64,000 nucleotides of DNA from Aradus depressus (Eukaryota > Arthropoda > Insecta > Hemiptera > Aradidae), in the NCBI GenBank assembly GCA_963662175.1, contig OY759214.1:103006115-103070114 (forward strand), given 5' to 3'. Positions 10,993 through 21,120 of the stretch are shown here, piece by piece. Made by a program: the position numbers and the translations under genes. The first letter of the stretch is position 1, and the number at the start of each line of letters is the position of its first letter. The notes under the pieces were generated by a model that worked only from the letters and a program-made list of their open reading frames with translations, searched no databases and was not told where the DNA came from.

Positions 10993-12640
10993 AGAAGGAT
11001 CTCGTTTATCTTTTCCAGGCTTGTGTATGGGTATAATGTAAGATTCTTTCCATCTTCTTCGGAATATCCCAGTTGCCCATATCTGGTTATATAATTGGAG
11101 TAAGGTTTGTAAGATTTCTGTAGGAAGATTTTTAACCAATTTATATACGATGTTATCGGGACCAGGAGATTTACCTTTAAGTTTTCTTAAGGCTGTTTCG
11201 AGTTCCCACGTGCTAAATGGTATATTGTAGTCTTCATTGTTGTCAACTGAAGTGAAGATGATGTCTTTTTTTTCTTCTTTATGCTTGTATTCAACAAATG
11301 ATGGGTCTGGTATTAGTTCGGATAGTACAAAGGTTTCAGCAAGTCGGTTGGCTACTTGTTTTTGATTAGAACGGAGTTTTCTGTTTATTTCGAGTATAAT
11401 TTGTGGAGTTACTTTTTTTCCCGAGATTGCTCTTATCATTTTCCATACTTGTTCTGAGGGAGTAGATGAGTTGATGCCTGAGATATAGTCTCTACAGCAA
11501 CTCATTTTACTCTCTTTTATAACTTTTCTGCTGATGGATTTTAGTTTTTTGTACTCTATGAGGTTGGTTCCTGTCATGTTTTCCTTGAACTTTCTGAGAG
11601 CTCTTCTTCTATTCCTTATACTTGTTTTACACTCATTGTTAAACCAGGGAAGAGGCTTTCTTTTGTATTGTTCAGACGTTCTGGGGATGGCTTCTCTTGC
11701 TGCAGAAAGGATGATATTCTCGAGAGACGCGCAGTTTTCCTCCGGGTCCATTGATCATTGGCTGTCCCTTACCATTAGGGTTTTGTATAGGTCCCAATCC
11801 GCCTGTTCCACGACCCATCGTCTTCTCCTTCCAGTCAACTCTACTTCGCTCTTTATCAGTGTTAGTGCCCAGGGAAGTGGTCACTGTTATATTGATCGGG
11901 CAGTGGGACCCATTGTGCATCCGTAGCCAGGGATCTGGAGCATGCACTTAGGTCTATTGCTGAGAAGGTTCCGTAGGCAGGGCTTAGGTAAGTTGGCTCT
12001 CCGCTGTTCAAGACGAGTAATTTTTTGGAGTCGAAGACTCTCTCAAGCATTGTCCCTCTGGAGGAGTTCGTCATCGATCCCCAGAGAGTGTTGTGGCCAT
12101 TAAAGTCACCCACTAAAAGTACAGGTCTTGGCAGCTGATCTATAAGGTTAATCAGTTCATTCTCCGAAGGGTTTTCAGATGGTGGAATGTAAATATTGCA
12201 TAAGATGAAGGGATGATCAGTATGGAGTCTGGTTGCTACAGCTTGGAGTTCTGTATTGAGTGTTAACATTTCAGCTGCTATTGCATTTAATATGAGGTTC
12301 AGGACGCCGCCGTGACCCTCGTCGGGTCCATCACAGTGGTGCACGTCAAAGTTTGGGATATTGACAGGATGGGTGTCTTTGAGGCGCGTCTCTTGCAGAC
12401 AAAAGCAGACAGGACCCTCTTCCTGGATGAGCAACTGTACCTCAGGATGGTGGGTTCTGTATCCGTTGCAATTCCACTGTATCACTTTAAGTGCCATTGG
12501 GATGAATAGGGGAGGTGAAGAGTTCCGCACCGACGAAGAGCCGCTGGTGAAAAATATTCGTTGGGATGTAATGAGTTATTGTTGTACGTGGGTATTGTTG
12601 AACAATTGTGTTAATATAATCAAAAGGAGTTATTGTTGCT
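10976..12640 (-). pseudogene. NL-B copy 1, endonuclease and N-terminal RT part of ORF2
   Basis: The frame begins at the ATG at 12497 (MALKVIQWNCNGYRT), the start used in the intact NL-B ORF2. It encodes an APE-type endonuclease (QETRL, GDFNGHNTLWGS, NSDHFP) followed by the linker and fingers of RT (PGPDNIVYKLV). A frame change occurs near 11870, just after the DHFP motif. Compared with the intact copy there are scattered substitutions, so this is an older copy. The upstream flank to about 12640 is NL-B leader sequence; its first ~100 bp are also present in the chimera. The downstream half was displaced by NL-C. Confidence 0.85.
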
Positions 12641-13601
12641 AATCTAAGAGAGTACAAATAAGATACAACGCTCGAGTTAGCCACTGTAGATATTCGCATA
12701 AGGAGTATATTAGAATGTATAGTCTAGTCTTGCAGGTATTGTAAGTACAATGAGAAATTCTATATATTTTTAAAAGAGAAGTTATTGAATAGACTTTACA
12801 TCTGAATGCGTTAAAGTAAGTTACAGTGATGTATGGTCGATTTTTAAAGGATTTGGATGTATGCGCATATACATAGAAGATATGATTTGTTTCTGATATT
12901 TGTTGTAATGCACTGGTGGGACAGGCGGGATGCCGCTTCCATTCACCCAGGAAGTGATTGAGTGCGGCAACCCGAACAAATAGTACATACGAGAATGAGG
13001 GGATTATTATATTGTGAGGGGGCTGATTATTATGTATTACATTCACATTCATCCATGTCCCGAGATCGCCTAAACATTTGTAATAGCACTTATATCTACA
13101 GTGGTTAATGCTATCTATATCTTACAGCTACCAGATTAAGTACAAGGATTATAGGAGACAGTATATACAAAGAATTATACAAGACAATATATACAATAAT
13201 ATGTAGGCGTTCATAAACATAATATGAGATAAACAGAGTGTAGTAGCAATATAATTCGAGATTGATATTATTTCGCATTTTCATTATTTTTATGTTTTTT
13301 TTTTAATTTTTATATTTTTTTTTTGTTTGTTTATTTTTTTTTTATTTATTTTTTTTTATTCGTCCTTTTAAAAGTATAATTGATAGTGACAATCTTGTAT
13401 AAGGTATTTTTTGTTATTTACTATTGTTTCGTTACAAGAGATATATTTCGATATTAAAATGCCTTTTCTCCATTTTTTTTTTTCTTTTTTATTTATCGGC
13501 ATTTTACATTTACATTTATAAACAGGGTCATGTACAGAGAGGAATAACCATAAGCTAATCCGAGCCGATATCAGTGTAGAGATGAGAACAAATGGACCAA
13601 A
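12641..13601 (-). other. spacer inside NL-B copy 1, unassigned
   Basis: About 960 bp between the NL-B ORF1 remnant and the ORF2 leader. It includes a T-rich low-complexity block at 13270-13500. I see no coding sequence. It may include a further insertion, because NL-type spacers are usually shorter. Confidence 0.4.
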
Positions 13602-14275
13602 TCATAATGTGTTATTCCAGTTCCATAGCAGGGGAGCCGGGACTCGCCCCACACTTGCCACTGCTACCTCTCCTAGGTCTTTGTCTGGCTGGGGGGGGGG
13701 GCTTGGATACTTTCTTTGTTTACCGGGGGGAGGGTTAGGGGGGGGGGGCAGCTCACCGGAAGGGCTCACTAAGGAGGTGGAGGAGGGGGGGAGCGGGCTC
13801 GGGGAGGCGCCCTGATCGGTGCTCGGCTCGGGCACCGGAGGGAGGGGAGAAGAGGAGGGAGGAGGAAGGAGAAAGGGGAGGGGAGGGGGCTACCGTCTCC
13901 TCTCGGCTATCCTCGGATATGTTCACTATTATTAGGGTGTTTATATTTTTTCTATAATTAGGATTATTTTTAATGTTATTTTCTGACACATCTATATGAA
14001 AGTTATCTGTTTTTTTAAATTCGAAACAAAAATTATCTGTTTGCGTGCTAATTTCTACTTTGGTTGTATTACGCATTTCATTTACAGGCACGTTAGACAT
14101 ACCTGCTGTCGCTACATGCGCGAAAGATTTACTAAAAGTGGGGGCCATTTTTAGTCTATAGATCTTCTTGGCTTCCATGTAGGAAACTTTTTCGGTTAAT
14201 TGAATTTTTTTTATATTTCTTTCTCTTTGAAAATTAGGGCATTTTTTATCGAAAGCAGAATGGGGGCCACTACAG
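13602..14275 (-). pseudogene. NL-B ORF1 remnant (C-terminal half)
   Basis: The reading starts inside a third zinc knuckle (C-x-G-P-H at 14275, then KKCPNFQRERN). It passes through a segment parallel to NL-A ORF1 (IQLTEKVSYMEAKKIYRLKM, then APTFSKSFAH) and ends in a proline/serine-rich tail with its stop at 13602, after a frame change near 13800. Identity to NL-A ORF1 is clear but low, so NL-B had its own ORF1. The 5' end at 14275 joins LTR-2 gag directly, as expected for a 5'-truncated non-LTR insertion. No target-site duplication can be shown because the NL-B 3' end is lost. Confidence 0.7.
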
Positions 14276-14636
14276 TCTCCAATTGTAAAGTTCCCACGTC
14301 CCGGGTAATCAGTTCTATGTTAGTCGATATCCCCGTGATTTGTTCGCTTAACTTTGTCCCCTGGTCAATGATCTTATTTTCCAATGACTGTCCCTGGTTT
14401 GTCATTTGTTGTACTAATGTCTGTCCTTGATTCGTAATTTTATTCTCTAATGACTGTCCCTGATTCGTAATCTGTGCTTGAAGAGCTTTGAACATAGCTT
14501 CCAAGTCGAATGTCGATTTTTCAGTAGGTGAAGGACTAGGTGTCACAACACGTCCTGCCTTCGCGGAACGCGTCTGTATGCTCTCCACATCTACCAGTCT
14601 CTCGTCTGACTTTCCCGCCTTACTTTTGCCCTCCAT
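14276..14636 (-). pseudogene. LTR-2 copy 1 gag, N-terminal fragment
   Basis: Encodes the first ~120 residues of LTR-2 Gag from the ATG at 14636, and is cut at 14276 by NL-B. After a basic, serine-rich start comes a coiled coil built of 11-residue repeats (ITNQGQSLENK, ITNQGQTLVQQ, MTNQGQSLENK, IIDQGTKLSEQ). Copy 2 at 16285 has one pair of repeats fewer. The matching plus-strand gag lies only 1.6 kb away, in opposite orientation. Confidence 0.85.
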
Positions 14637-15018
14637 GTTCTAACTATTGTAAATGAATACGTGTGTGGATATACTGTGAATGTTCCTATTGAGTGTGTGG
14701 CACATATGTCAACATAAATATAATAATAACATGTAATAAAATAAATGAAATATTAATAATTATCGATAACGTAATACTAAAATACTCAAGAAAAATCAAT
14801 TATTGTTCGTCTCCCAGGATATCATGCATCCTACTCCAGTTTTGATTTTAATTACCTACGTTAATTAGCAAATATATTCTTTAACCTCCATAAGGTTTGA
14901 CTCTAAGTTAAATGTCATTAAATATCAATAAAAAAAATTATTAAAAAATTAATTAATTAGGGATCAATTAATGAGATCAATTAATTAAGCCAATTAGCCT
15001 TTTTAATCAATCTATTAA

Positions 15019-15036
15019 GTCCCTGTTCGGGCGCCA
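15019..15036 (-). other. LTR-2 primer binding site, tRNA-Lys type
   Basis: On the minus strand the sequence TGGCGCCCGAACAGGGAC starts two bases after the LTR terminal CA. It matches all 18 bases of the well-known primer site complementary to the 3' end of tRNA-Lys(UUU) used by lentiviruses and some other retroelements. This proves that the adjacent repeat is a 5' LTR and not a terminal inverted repeat. Confidence 0.95.
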
Positions 15037-15038
15037 AT

Positions 15039-16254
15039 TGAAACCTACCTGCTACCGGTGAAGTGGATTATTAGTGGATTATTAAAAAAAATTGATATAT
15101 TAATTTCGAGCAAAAGCTAATAGATTAAACATTAAAAATATCGCGACTTTAAATGAAATGTTGCCTGAATAACCTCCACTTCCTCAGTATCAGAATAGCT
15201 TCAAGAAAGTTGTTGGGGATCACTTATAACTAACTCTTTGTTAATTATATTTGACCACCCTGGAGTAGCATGCATATCGTCTGGGTATTTGAAACAAAAA
15301 AAATTAAAATGAACACATATTTATTATGACACAAAAATTGAACATTAAATGAATACTAGGATAATAATGAAAAGAAATAATTAATCTAATAGTGAAGCCT
15401 GATGGGCAAAAGGTGACAATTGAAAATTTGTCTGTAGGGCATTATTAGTCCTTTATATGGCTTTACTGGCAATCCATGAATATTTGAAAAATAAAACCTC
15501 TTAGTTGAATTCCTCATTCCTGTCCTGCTGCGATGAAATGATGTGGGTGATGTTCTGAACGGAGTATCTCTTCAATGTGGAAATAAATGGCTGGCATCTC
15601 ATCTCAAAATCGGAACGCAGAACAACGTGGATTCCGACAGGGATCCATTGCTGGACTAGAGCGATGTGGAGTCCGCCCGAGATCTGTCACCAGACTGATA
15701 ATAATTAAACTGTATGACTACTTTCTACTTAGAAAATTTCTATATAAATCGGCACTGAGAGCGGCGTGGAGTCCACCCGGTATCAGTCGCAAGACTCGTA
15801 ATAATTAAACTGTATGACTACATTTTGCACTTAGAAAAATTTCTAGATAAATCGGCACTCGGAGCGACGTGGAGTCCACCCGGTATCAGTCGCAAGACTA
15901 GCGATGTGGACACAGCTTTTTGGGTAGCTCTGATGAGATTGTGGTGGGGAGAAAACCGGTCGTGGTGCCTGTTCATTGGCCCAAACTGCCCACCTACGTC
16001 ATATGGGGAGGAGCCTAGAGTCTTCTTTGTTCGTACTTTCCTTTGTCCCCGATATAGTTTAAACAAGTTGCACCTGCCCAGGATGTCTCCCATTAAGAAC
16101 ATCCGCTAAATGTTGAACTATATCTGTTCTGACCCAAGTAGAGCCTCTGGACAGTGCTACTACTGTCTTTGGTGGCAGCTTCTCGCAACCTCATTTCTTT
16201 GTTCGTAAACCCGATTATGTCGCAAATAATTGGTGTAATCAGGATAATGCAACA
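15039..16254 (-). repeat. LTR-2 5' LTR, copy 1
   Basis: 1216 bp, TGT...TTTCA. It is longer than the 1113-bp partner at 19925-21037, mainly because a ~105-bp unit (gtggagtcca core at 15667, 15764 and 15870) is present three times instead of twice. ORFs readable in the LTR on either strand are not considered genes. Confidence 0.88.
15587..15905. repeat. ~105-bp tandem units within LTR-2 LTR
   Basis: Three imperfect units, each with a cggcac or comparable lead, gtggagtccrcccg and an attaaactgtatgactac tail. The partner LTR has two. This is an internal length polymorphism of the LTR. Confidence 0.7.
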
Positions 16255-16284
16255 ATATACACATTCATATACAATACTTAGAAC

Positions 16285-17409
16285 ATGGAAGGCAAAAGTA
16301 AGGCGGGAAAGTCAGACGAGAGACCGATGGATGTAGAGAGCATACAGACTCGTTCCGCGAAGGCAGGACGTGTTGTGACACCTAGTCCTTCACCTACTGA
16401 AAAATCGACATTCGACTTGGAAGCTATGTTCAAAGCTCTTCAAGCACAGATTACGAATCAAGGACAGACATTAGTACAACAAATGACAAACCAGGGACAG
16501 TCATTGGAAAATAAGATCATTGACCAGGGGACAAAATTAGGCGAACAAATCACGGGGATATCGACTAACATAGAACTGATTACCCGGGACGTGGGAACTT
16601 TACAATTGGAGACAGGGGAACTTAAGACTTGACAAGACAGACTGGAGGAAAAATATGACGAACATGTCACGGAAGTCCGACAAATGATGGACGTTGGTTA
16701 CCGTGAAACGACTGACAGACTAAGTGCTGAAACTACGAGACTGGACAAAGAGGTTGCAGATATAAATGCAAACCAACATTTATTTCATTCCAATTGTGAA
16801 CGGAGATTCACAGAGATCTCACACAAAATCGACCACGTAGCGGGACAGACAAAGGTATCAACACCAAGACAATACGACCCAGTAACGTTTACTATCCCTG
16901 ACGAAAACAAAGACAGACCGACGAACTACACACACACCCGAGACACACAGCACAGTGCCACTTTCCAAAAGACATACTTAAAAAATTACAAAGAGTACAA
17001 GGTAAACTTTAGAAATAACGAACAAGACAGACCGAATCATTTCATAGAAAATCTTAAGACTGCATATAATCACATTGGAGAGTACCAAGAGTTGACACAA
17101 TTCATACAATCACACTTGAGAGGGGAGAGCTTATCATGGTTCGAAATCGAGAAGCCGAGAATTCTCACATTTCAAGATTTTGTGAAAGCATTTGAGGAAA
17201 GGTTCTGTGGAGAACATTATGACATTATTGTTAGGCGGGAACTAGACAATGATAAGTACAGTAATCATTTTGACATGACTCCCGGAGATCATTTTGCTAG
17301 ATTAGTGTCCCGTCTCCATGATTGTACATATAAAATGCCGGAAAGTTACATTTGCGAACTTTTGAGTACTACGCGGAGATACTACCCACCCAAACAAATC
17401 TTTCAATAG
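16285..17409 (+). pseudogene. LTR-2 Gag (one in-frame stop)
   Basis: A 374-codon frame interrupted once by TGA at 16630-16632. Residues 1-45 are basic and serine-rich. From about 50 to 190 follow coiled-coil segments, first as 11-residue repeats and then less regular (DRLSAETTRLDKEVADINAN). Residues from about 200 to 370 look like a Ty3/gypsy-type capsid (NNEQDRPNHFIENLKTAYNH, LRGESLSWFE, FQDFVKAFEERF). No CCHC knuckle is visible in the frame. Gag forms the particle that packages the element RNA. The 200 bp after the stop contain further frame breaks before the protease ORF. Confidence 0.75.
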
Positions 17410-17613
17410 GGCTCAGACGAACCAGGTGAGCAGAGCGACGAACCAGAAGGAGATAAGGTGTATGGACAGAAATCCTGCCAGTAGCGATACAGCTGAACTA
17501 AATAAAACGGAGCAACCGGTAGACCGTTTGGCACGTATCTTGGAACCAGTGGTGACCTATCTCGTAAAAAACTAATTACTCGGAGTGGGACAGGAAATTT
17601 AAATTCGAATGGG

Positions 17614-18525
17614 GTGAAGAAGACTAGAAAAACATTTCAGTTTGAAGGGGACTTACAAAATTTGTTAAGGAAAGACATGTATGACAGACTGACAAAAGAC
17701 TTTGACCAACGGACAAATTTTAACAGAAACAATGGAGGTCCCACTCCGGATCCAAACATAGGACTGACAATGATGAAGTTGCAAGGGTACCAGGAAGGGA
17801 GCGGCTTAGGGAAAGATGGAAAGGGACGGCTGGAGCCGATTAAAGTTAAACTCAGACTACCAAGGGAGGGATTGGGTTATAGATATTATTTTGAAGCTAA
17901 TTCTGAATTATCAACAAGTAAGGAGGAAGACGAACCCATTGACAAACCGACAGACCCCGATGAAAGAATGACGAATACGGACGAGAGTGAATGTAGAATA
18001 TACTCCCTCATGAAAGAATACACAGACTTACTCTTGGACGAGGACTTCCCGATAGACATACCTACCCCAAAATGCCCCGAAATTACAGTGACAATAGGAA
18101 CGACAGAACATACGACATTAGGACTCCTTGACTCTGGCTCTGAGATAACAGGAATTCAGGAGGAATTTTATAATCAGATCAAGGATGACATACCGACAGA
18201 CGAACTTAATATACTACCCGTTCAGAACATGTACATCACCACAGCGACTAACAGACGTTCCAAAAGAATTACTCAGCAGATTGTGACTAAGTTAAACATC
18301 GACAACACTTATAGCTTTGACGGACATTTATACGTAATCCCCGACCTTAGCCACAAACTAATAATAGGGAATGACATGCTGCATTCATTAAGGTCCAGCA
18401 TTGATTTCCAAAATAACTTATTTATCATACGAACCGCAATTAATATTCCCCTACATAAATGTGAAGTTGCTGATAGCCCAAAGCTCTTAAGAGAAATATC
18501 AATGAAACCTTATAGCGACAAGTAG
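17614..18525 (+). CDS. LTR-2 G-patch plus aspartic-protease protein
   Basis: A 303-residue open frame. Residues 50-89 fit a G-patch (MMKLQGYQEGSGLGKDGKG, then a GLGY end). Residues 160-275 fit a retropepsin: the catalytic LLDSGSE at 171-177 and the second conserved segment HKLIIGNDML at 247-256. Retropepsins cut Gag-Pol. G-patches bind RNA or partner helicases; in betaretroviruses one lies C-terminal to the protease, whereas here it is N-terminal. The true start is probably upstream as part of a Gag-Pro fusion, because the ATG at 17614 merely follows frame breaks. Domain calls are by eye. Confidence 0.75.
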   Translation: MKKTRKTFQFEGDLQNLLRKDMYDRLTKDFDQRTNFNRNNGGPTPDPNIGLTMMKLQGYQEGSGLGKDGKGRLEPIKVKLRLPREGLGYRYYFEANSELSTSKEEDEPIDKPTDPDERMTNTDESECRIYSLMKEYTDLLLDEDFPIDIPTPKCPEITVTIGTTEHTTLGLLDSGSEITGIQEEFYNQIKDDIPTDELNILPVQNMYITTATNRRSKRITQQIVTKLNIDNTYSFDGHLYVIPDLSHKLIIGNDMLHSLRSSIDFQNNLFIIRTAINIPLHKCEVADSPKLLREISMKPYSDK

Positions 18526-19910
18526 ATAGGAGGGCAGGCGAGGGAACTGGCATCCTTCTGGGGTTTAATTTGAACATACCCCCCCTTAGTCGACGTTCTA
18601 TTGGTTCTACCAAGAACCGCCAGGTTGTATATAAAATTTTTGTAAATATTGTTAAACAGATCACCGAAGGAATGACATAAATTAATTTTTTATTATAGTA
18701 TATTTAGGTTAGGACCGTAATTTTAGGATATTTTATTTTTGATGATAATTCTGCTGTATCATTGGATACACCAAACATACATTCATATCCATACCACATA
18801 CCATGGCACATATTTTTTTGTATTTGTATAATCTGTGATTCCATAATTGGCGGCAATCCACAATTCTAAGGAATATGATAGTAAATAATGGAATCTGTGA
18901 TATAGACTTTTATCAGTACTCCTCATCGGTAGTGAAAAGTTATGGACACCTTTATCGTTGGTAAAATGTACATAAGCAATTGGCTGTATGTATATCTGTA
19001 TGTGTACCCGCATATGTATTTATATTTGTATTTGTATGATTTAGTAAGGAATTTATATTTTTTATATGTTGAATTTTACATGAAACGATGTAAGCCCCAT
19101 GTAATTGATGGCAATGTATGACCAAGAAGAACACTTAGAACTGACAGTAGCAGTCAGAATTGAATTTGAATTGTAGAAGCTAGGAAATGCCACTCCACTG
19201 TCGTAGAGTCTGGGAATTAAATTAAAGGGACAGGGAAAACTTTGATATTGATATTTTTTTTAAGATGCCATTTGAATTGATTGTTTGAGGAGATGAAAGG
19301 GCGGATTCTTGATGATTATGGATGCCGGGGTTAACATAAGTTTGTGATACTGAGATAACATTTGAGGTGGGCTAATTTTATTATTATTCATTATGGGAAA
19401 TCGTCAAATACCGGTAAGCCTGGTCAGCTACCGAAGGCCTAAGGAGGCATATGGGAAATGGGAAAGTTAGGGCTTGGTCAACCCAAATCGAATCGAAGTA
19501 GAATGGATTTATGGGGATCCAGTTGAAGTTTTTGTTGAGTTTGCGTACGATCTGATCCTGGGGCAATCAGACAAATGTTTTGCATAAAGTAGAGACATGA
19601 AATTAAGGTCAATGGAGAGGGCATTGTTCCGTGTATTATCGAATACTAATGAATATTATTAAGTAGAATCATGCCTTGGTCACGCATGAAATCATGAGAC
19701 ATTGGGTATATGTCAATTGTGTAATTAAATTATGAGATTTGGGCAATCTCCGTATAAGTAATAATATGGTTCTCGTCGGGCAATCATTTGTAAGTGCAGC
19801 CAATGCTAGTGTTATGTGAAGTGCAGCGATAAGTAAGTGCGAGTAATAGACAATATCACAATAAAATATGTGACTACCAACTTTGTTTAGTCAGCATATT
19901 TTATTTAACC
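18526..19910 (+). other. LTR-2 copy 2 region between protease and polypurine tract
   Basis: 1.4 kb without a convincing ORF. Pol domains expected here in an autonomous element are absent. Nothing resembling an envelope gene is visible. Confidence 0.6.
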
Positions 19911-19921
19911 GGGAAGGAGGG
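19911..19921 (+). other. LTR-2 polypurine tract
   Basis: GGGAAGGAGGG, three bases before the 3' LTR start TGTAGC at 19925. Its place and orientation show that the element reads on the plus strand. Confidence 0.85.
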
Positions 19922-19924
19922 TAC

Positions 19925-21037
19925 TGTAGCATTATCCTGATTACACCAATTATTTGCGACATAATCGGGTTTAGAACAAAGAAATGAGGTTGCGAGAAGC
20001 TGCCACCAAAGACAGTAGTAGCATTGTCCAGAGGCTCTACTTGGGTCAGAACAGATATAGTTCAACATTTAGCGGATGTTCTTAATGGGAGACATCCTGG
20101 GCAGGTGCAACTTGTTTAAACTATATCGGGGACAAAGGAAAGTACGAACAAAGAAGACTCTAGGCTCCTCCCCATATGACGTAGGTGGGCAGTTTGGGCC
20201 AATGAACAGGCATCACGACCGGTTTTCTCCCCACCACAATCTCATCAGAGCTACCCAAAAAGCTGTGTCCACATCGCTAGTATGCGACTGATACCGGGTG
20301 GACTCCACGCCGCTCTCAGTGCCGATTTATATAGAAATTTTCTAAGTTGAAAGTAGTCATACAGTTTAATTATTATCAGTCTGGTGACAGATCTCGGGCG
20401 GACTCCACATCGCTCTAGTCCAGCAATGGATCCCTGTCGGAATCCACGTTGTTCTGCGTTCCGATTTTGAGATGAGATGCCAGCCATTTATTTCCACATT
20501 GAAGAGATACTCCGTTCAGAACATCACCCACATCATTTCATCGCAGCAGTACAGGAATGAGGAATTCAACTAAGAGGTTTTATTTTTCAAATATTCATGG
20601 ATTGCCAGTAAAGCCATATAAAGGACTAATAATGCCCTACAGACAAATTTTCAATTGTCACCTTTTGCCCATCAGGCTTCACTATTAGATTAATTATTTC
20701 TTTTCATTATTATCCTAGTATTCATTTAATGTTCAATTTTTGTGTCATAATAAATATGTGTTCATTTTAATTCTTTTGTTTCAATCACCCAGACGATATG
20801 CATGCTACTCCAGGGTGGTCAAATGTAATTAACAAAGAGTTAGTTTTAAGTGATCCCCAACTACTATCTTAAAGCTATTCTGATACTGAGGAAGTGGAGG
20901 TTATTCAGGCAACATTTCATTTAAAGTCGCGATATTTTTAATGTTTAATCTATTAGCTTTTGCTCGAAATTAATATATCAATTTTTTTTTTAAATAATCC
21001 ACTAATAATCCACTTCACCGGTAGCAGGTAGGTTTCA
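19925..21037 (+). repeat. LTR-2 3' LTR, copy 2
   Basis: 1113 bp, TGTAGC...TTTCA, highly similar to the reverse complement of 15039-16254. The two differ by the number of internal ~105-bp units and scattered substitutions. Confidence 0.88.
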
Positions 21038-21103
21038 ATATATATTTTTATTTATCACATTTTAAAAATACATATATATTAAAATATAAAATAACATGTG
21101 CCA
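21038..21103 (-). repeat. LTR-3 3' LTR remnant
   Basis: 66 bp starting TGGCACATG on the minus strand, directly after a polypurine tract. It ends in an AAATAAAAATATATA segment that also occurs in the 5' LTR remnant near 25705-25725, then meets the LTR-2 end at 21037. Confidence 0.6.
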
Positions 21104-21120
21104 CTCTCTTCCCTCCTTTC
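21104..21120 (-). other. LTR-3 polypurine tract
   Basis: GAAAGGAGGGAAGAGAG on the minus strand, overlapping the end of the pol frame and directly preceding TG of the 3' LTR. Confidence 0.75.

Larger units (their letters stand above)
14276..16254 (-). mobile_element. LTR-2 copy 1, 5' end (LTR, primer site, leader, start of gag)
   Basis: On the minus strand this reads 5' LTR, primer binding site, a leader of about 380 bp and the beginning of gag. Everything downstream of gag codon ~120 is gone, replaced by NL-B. The outer end of the LTR (TGTTGC at 16254) is joined directly to the leader of LTR-2 copy 2, only 31 bp upstream of that copy's gag ATG, in opposite orientation. Confidence 0.85.
16255..21037 (+). 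mobile_element. LTR-2 copy 2, 5'-truncated, with 3' LTR
   Basis: A plus-strand LTR retrotransposon that starts 31 bp upstream of its gag ATG and ends with a complete 3' LTR. It encodes Gag and a G-patch/protease protein. No reverse transcriptase, RNase H or integrase can be recognised in the 1.4 kb between protease and polypurine tract. Its 5' LTR, primer site and most of the leader are missing, replaced by LTR-2 copy 1 in opposite orientation. The 3' LTR ends at 21037, against the remnant 3' LTR of LTR-3. Confidence 0.85.

Noticed and set aside
12639..13052. 137-residue minus-strand ORF in the NL-B spacer
   Set aside because: No motif recognised, and composition like the surrounding non-coding DNA.
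18783..19134. Envelope gene after LTR-2 protease
   Set aside because: Only short overlapping minus-strand ORFs; no signal peptide, cleavage site or membrane anchor on the coding strand.
15039..21037. The inverted pair 15039-16254 and 19925-21037 as long terminal inverted repeats of a foldback element
   Set aside because: One arm is followed by a tRNA-Lys primer site and gag on the minus strand, the other is preceded by a polypurine tract on the plus strand. They are LTRs of two copies.
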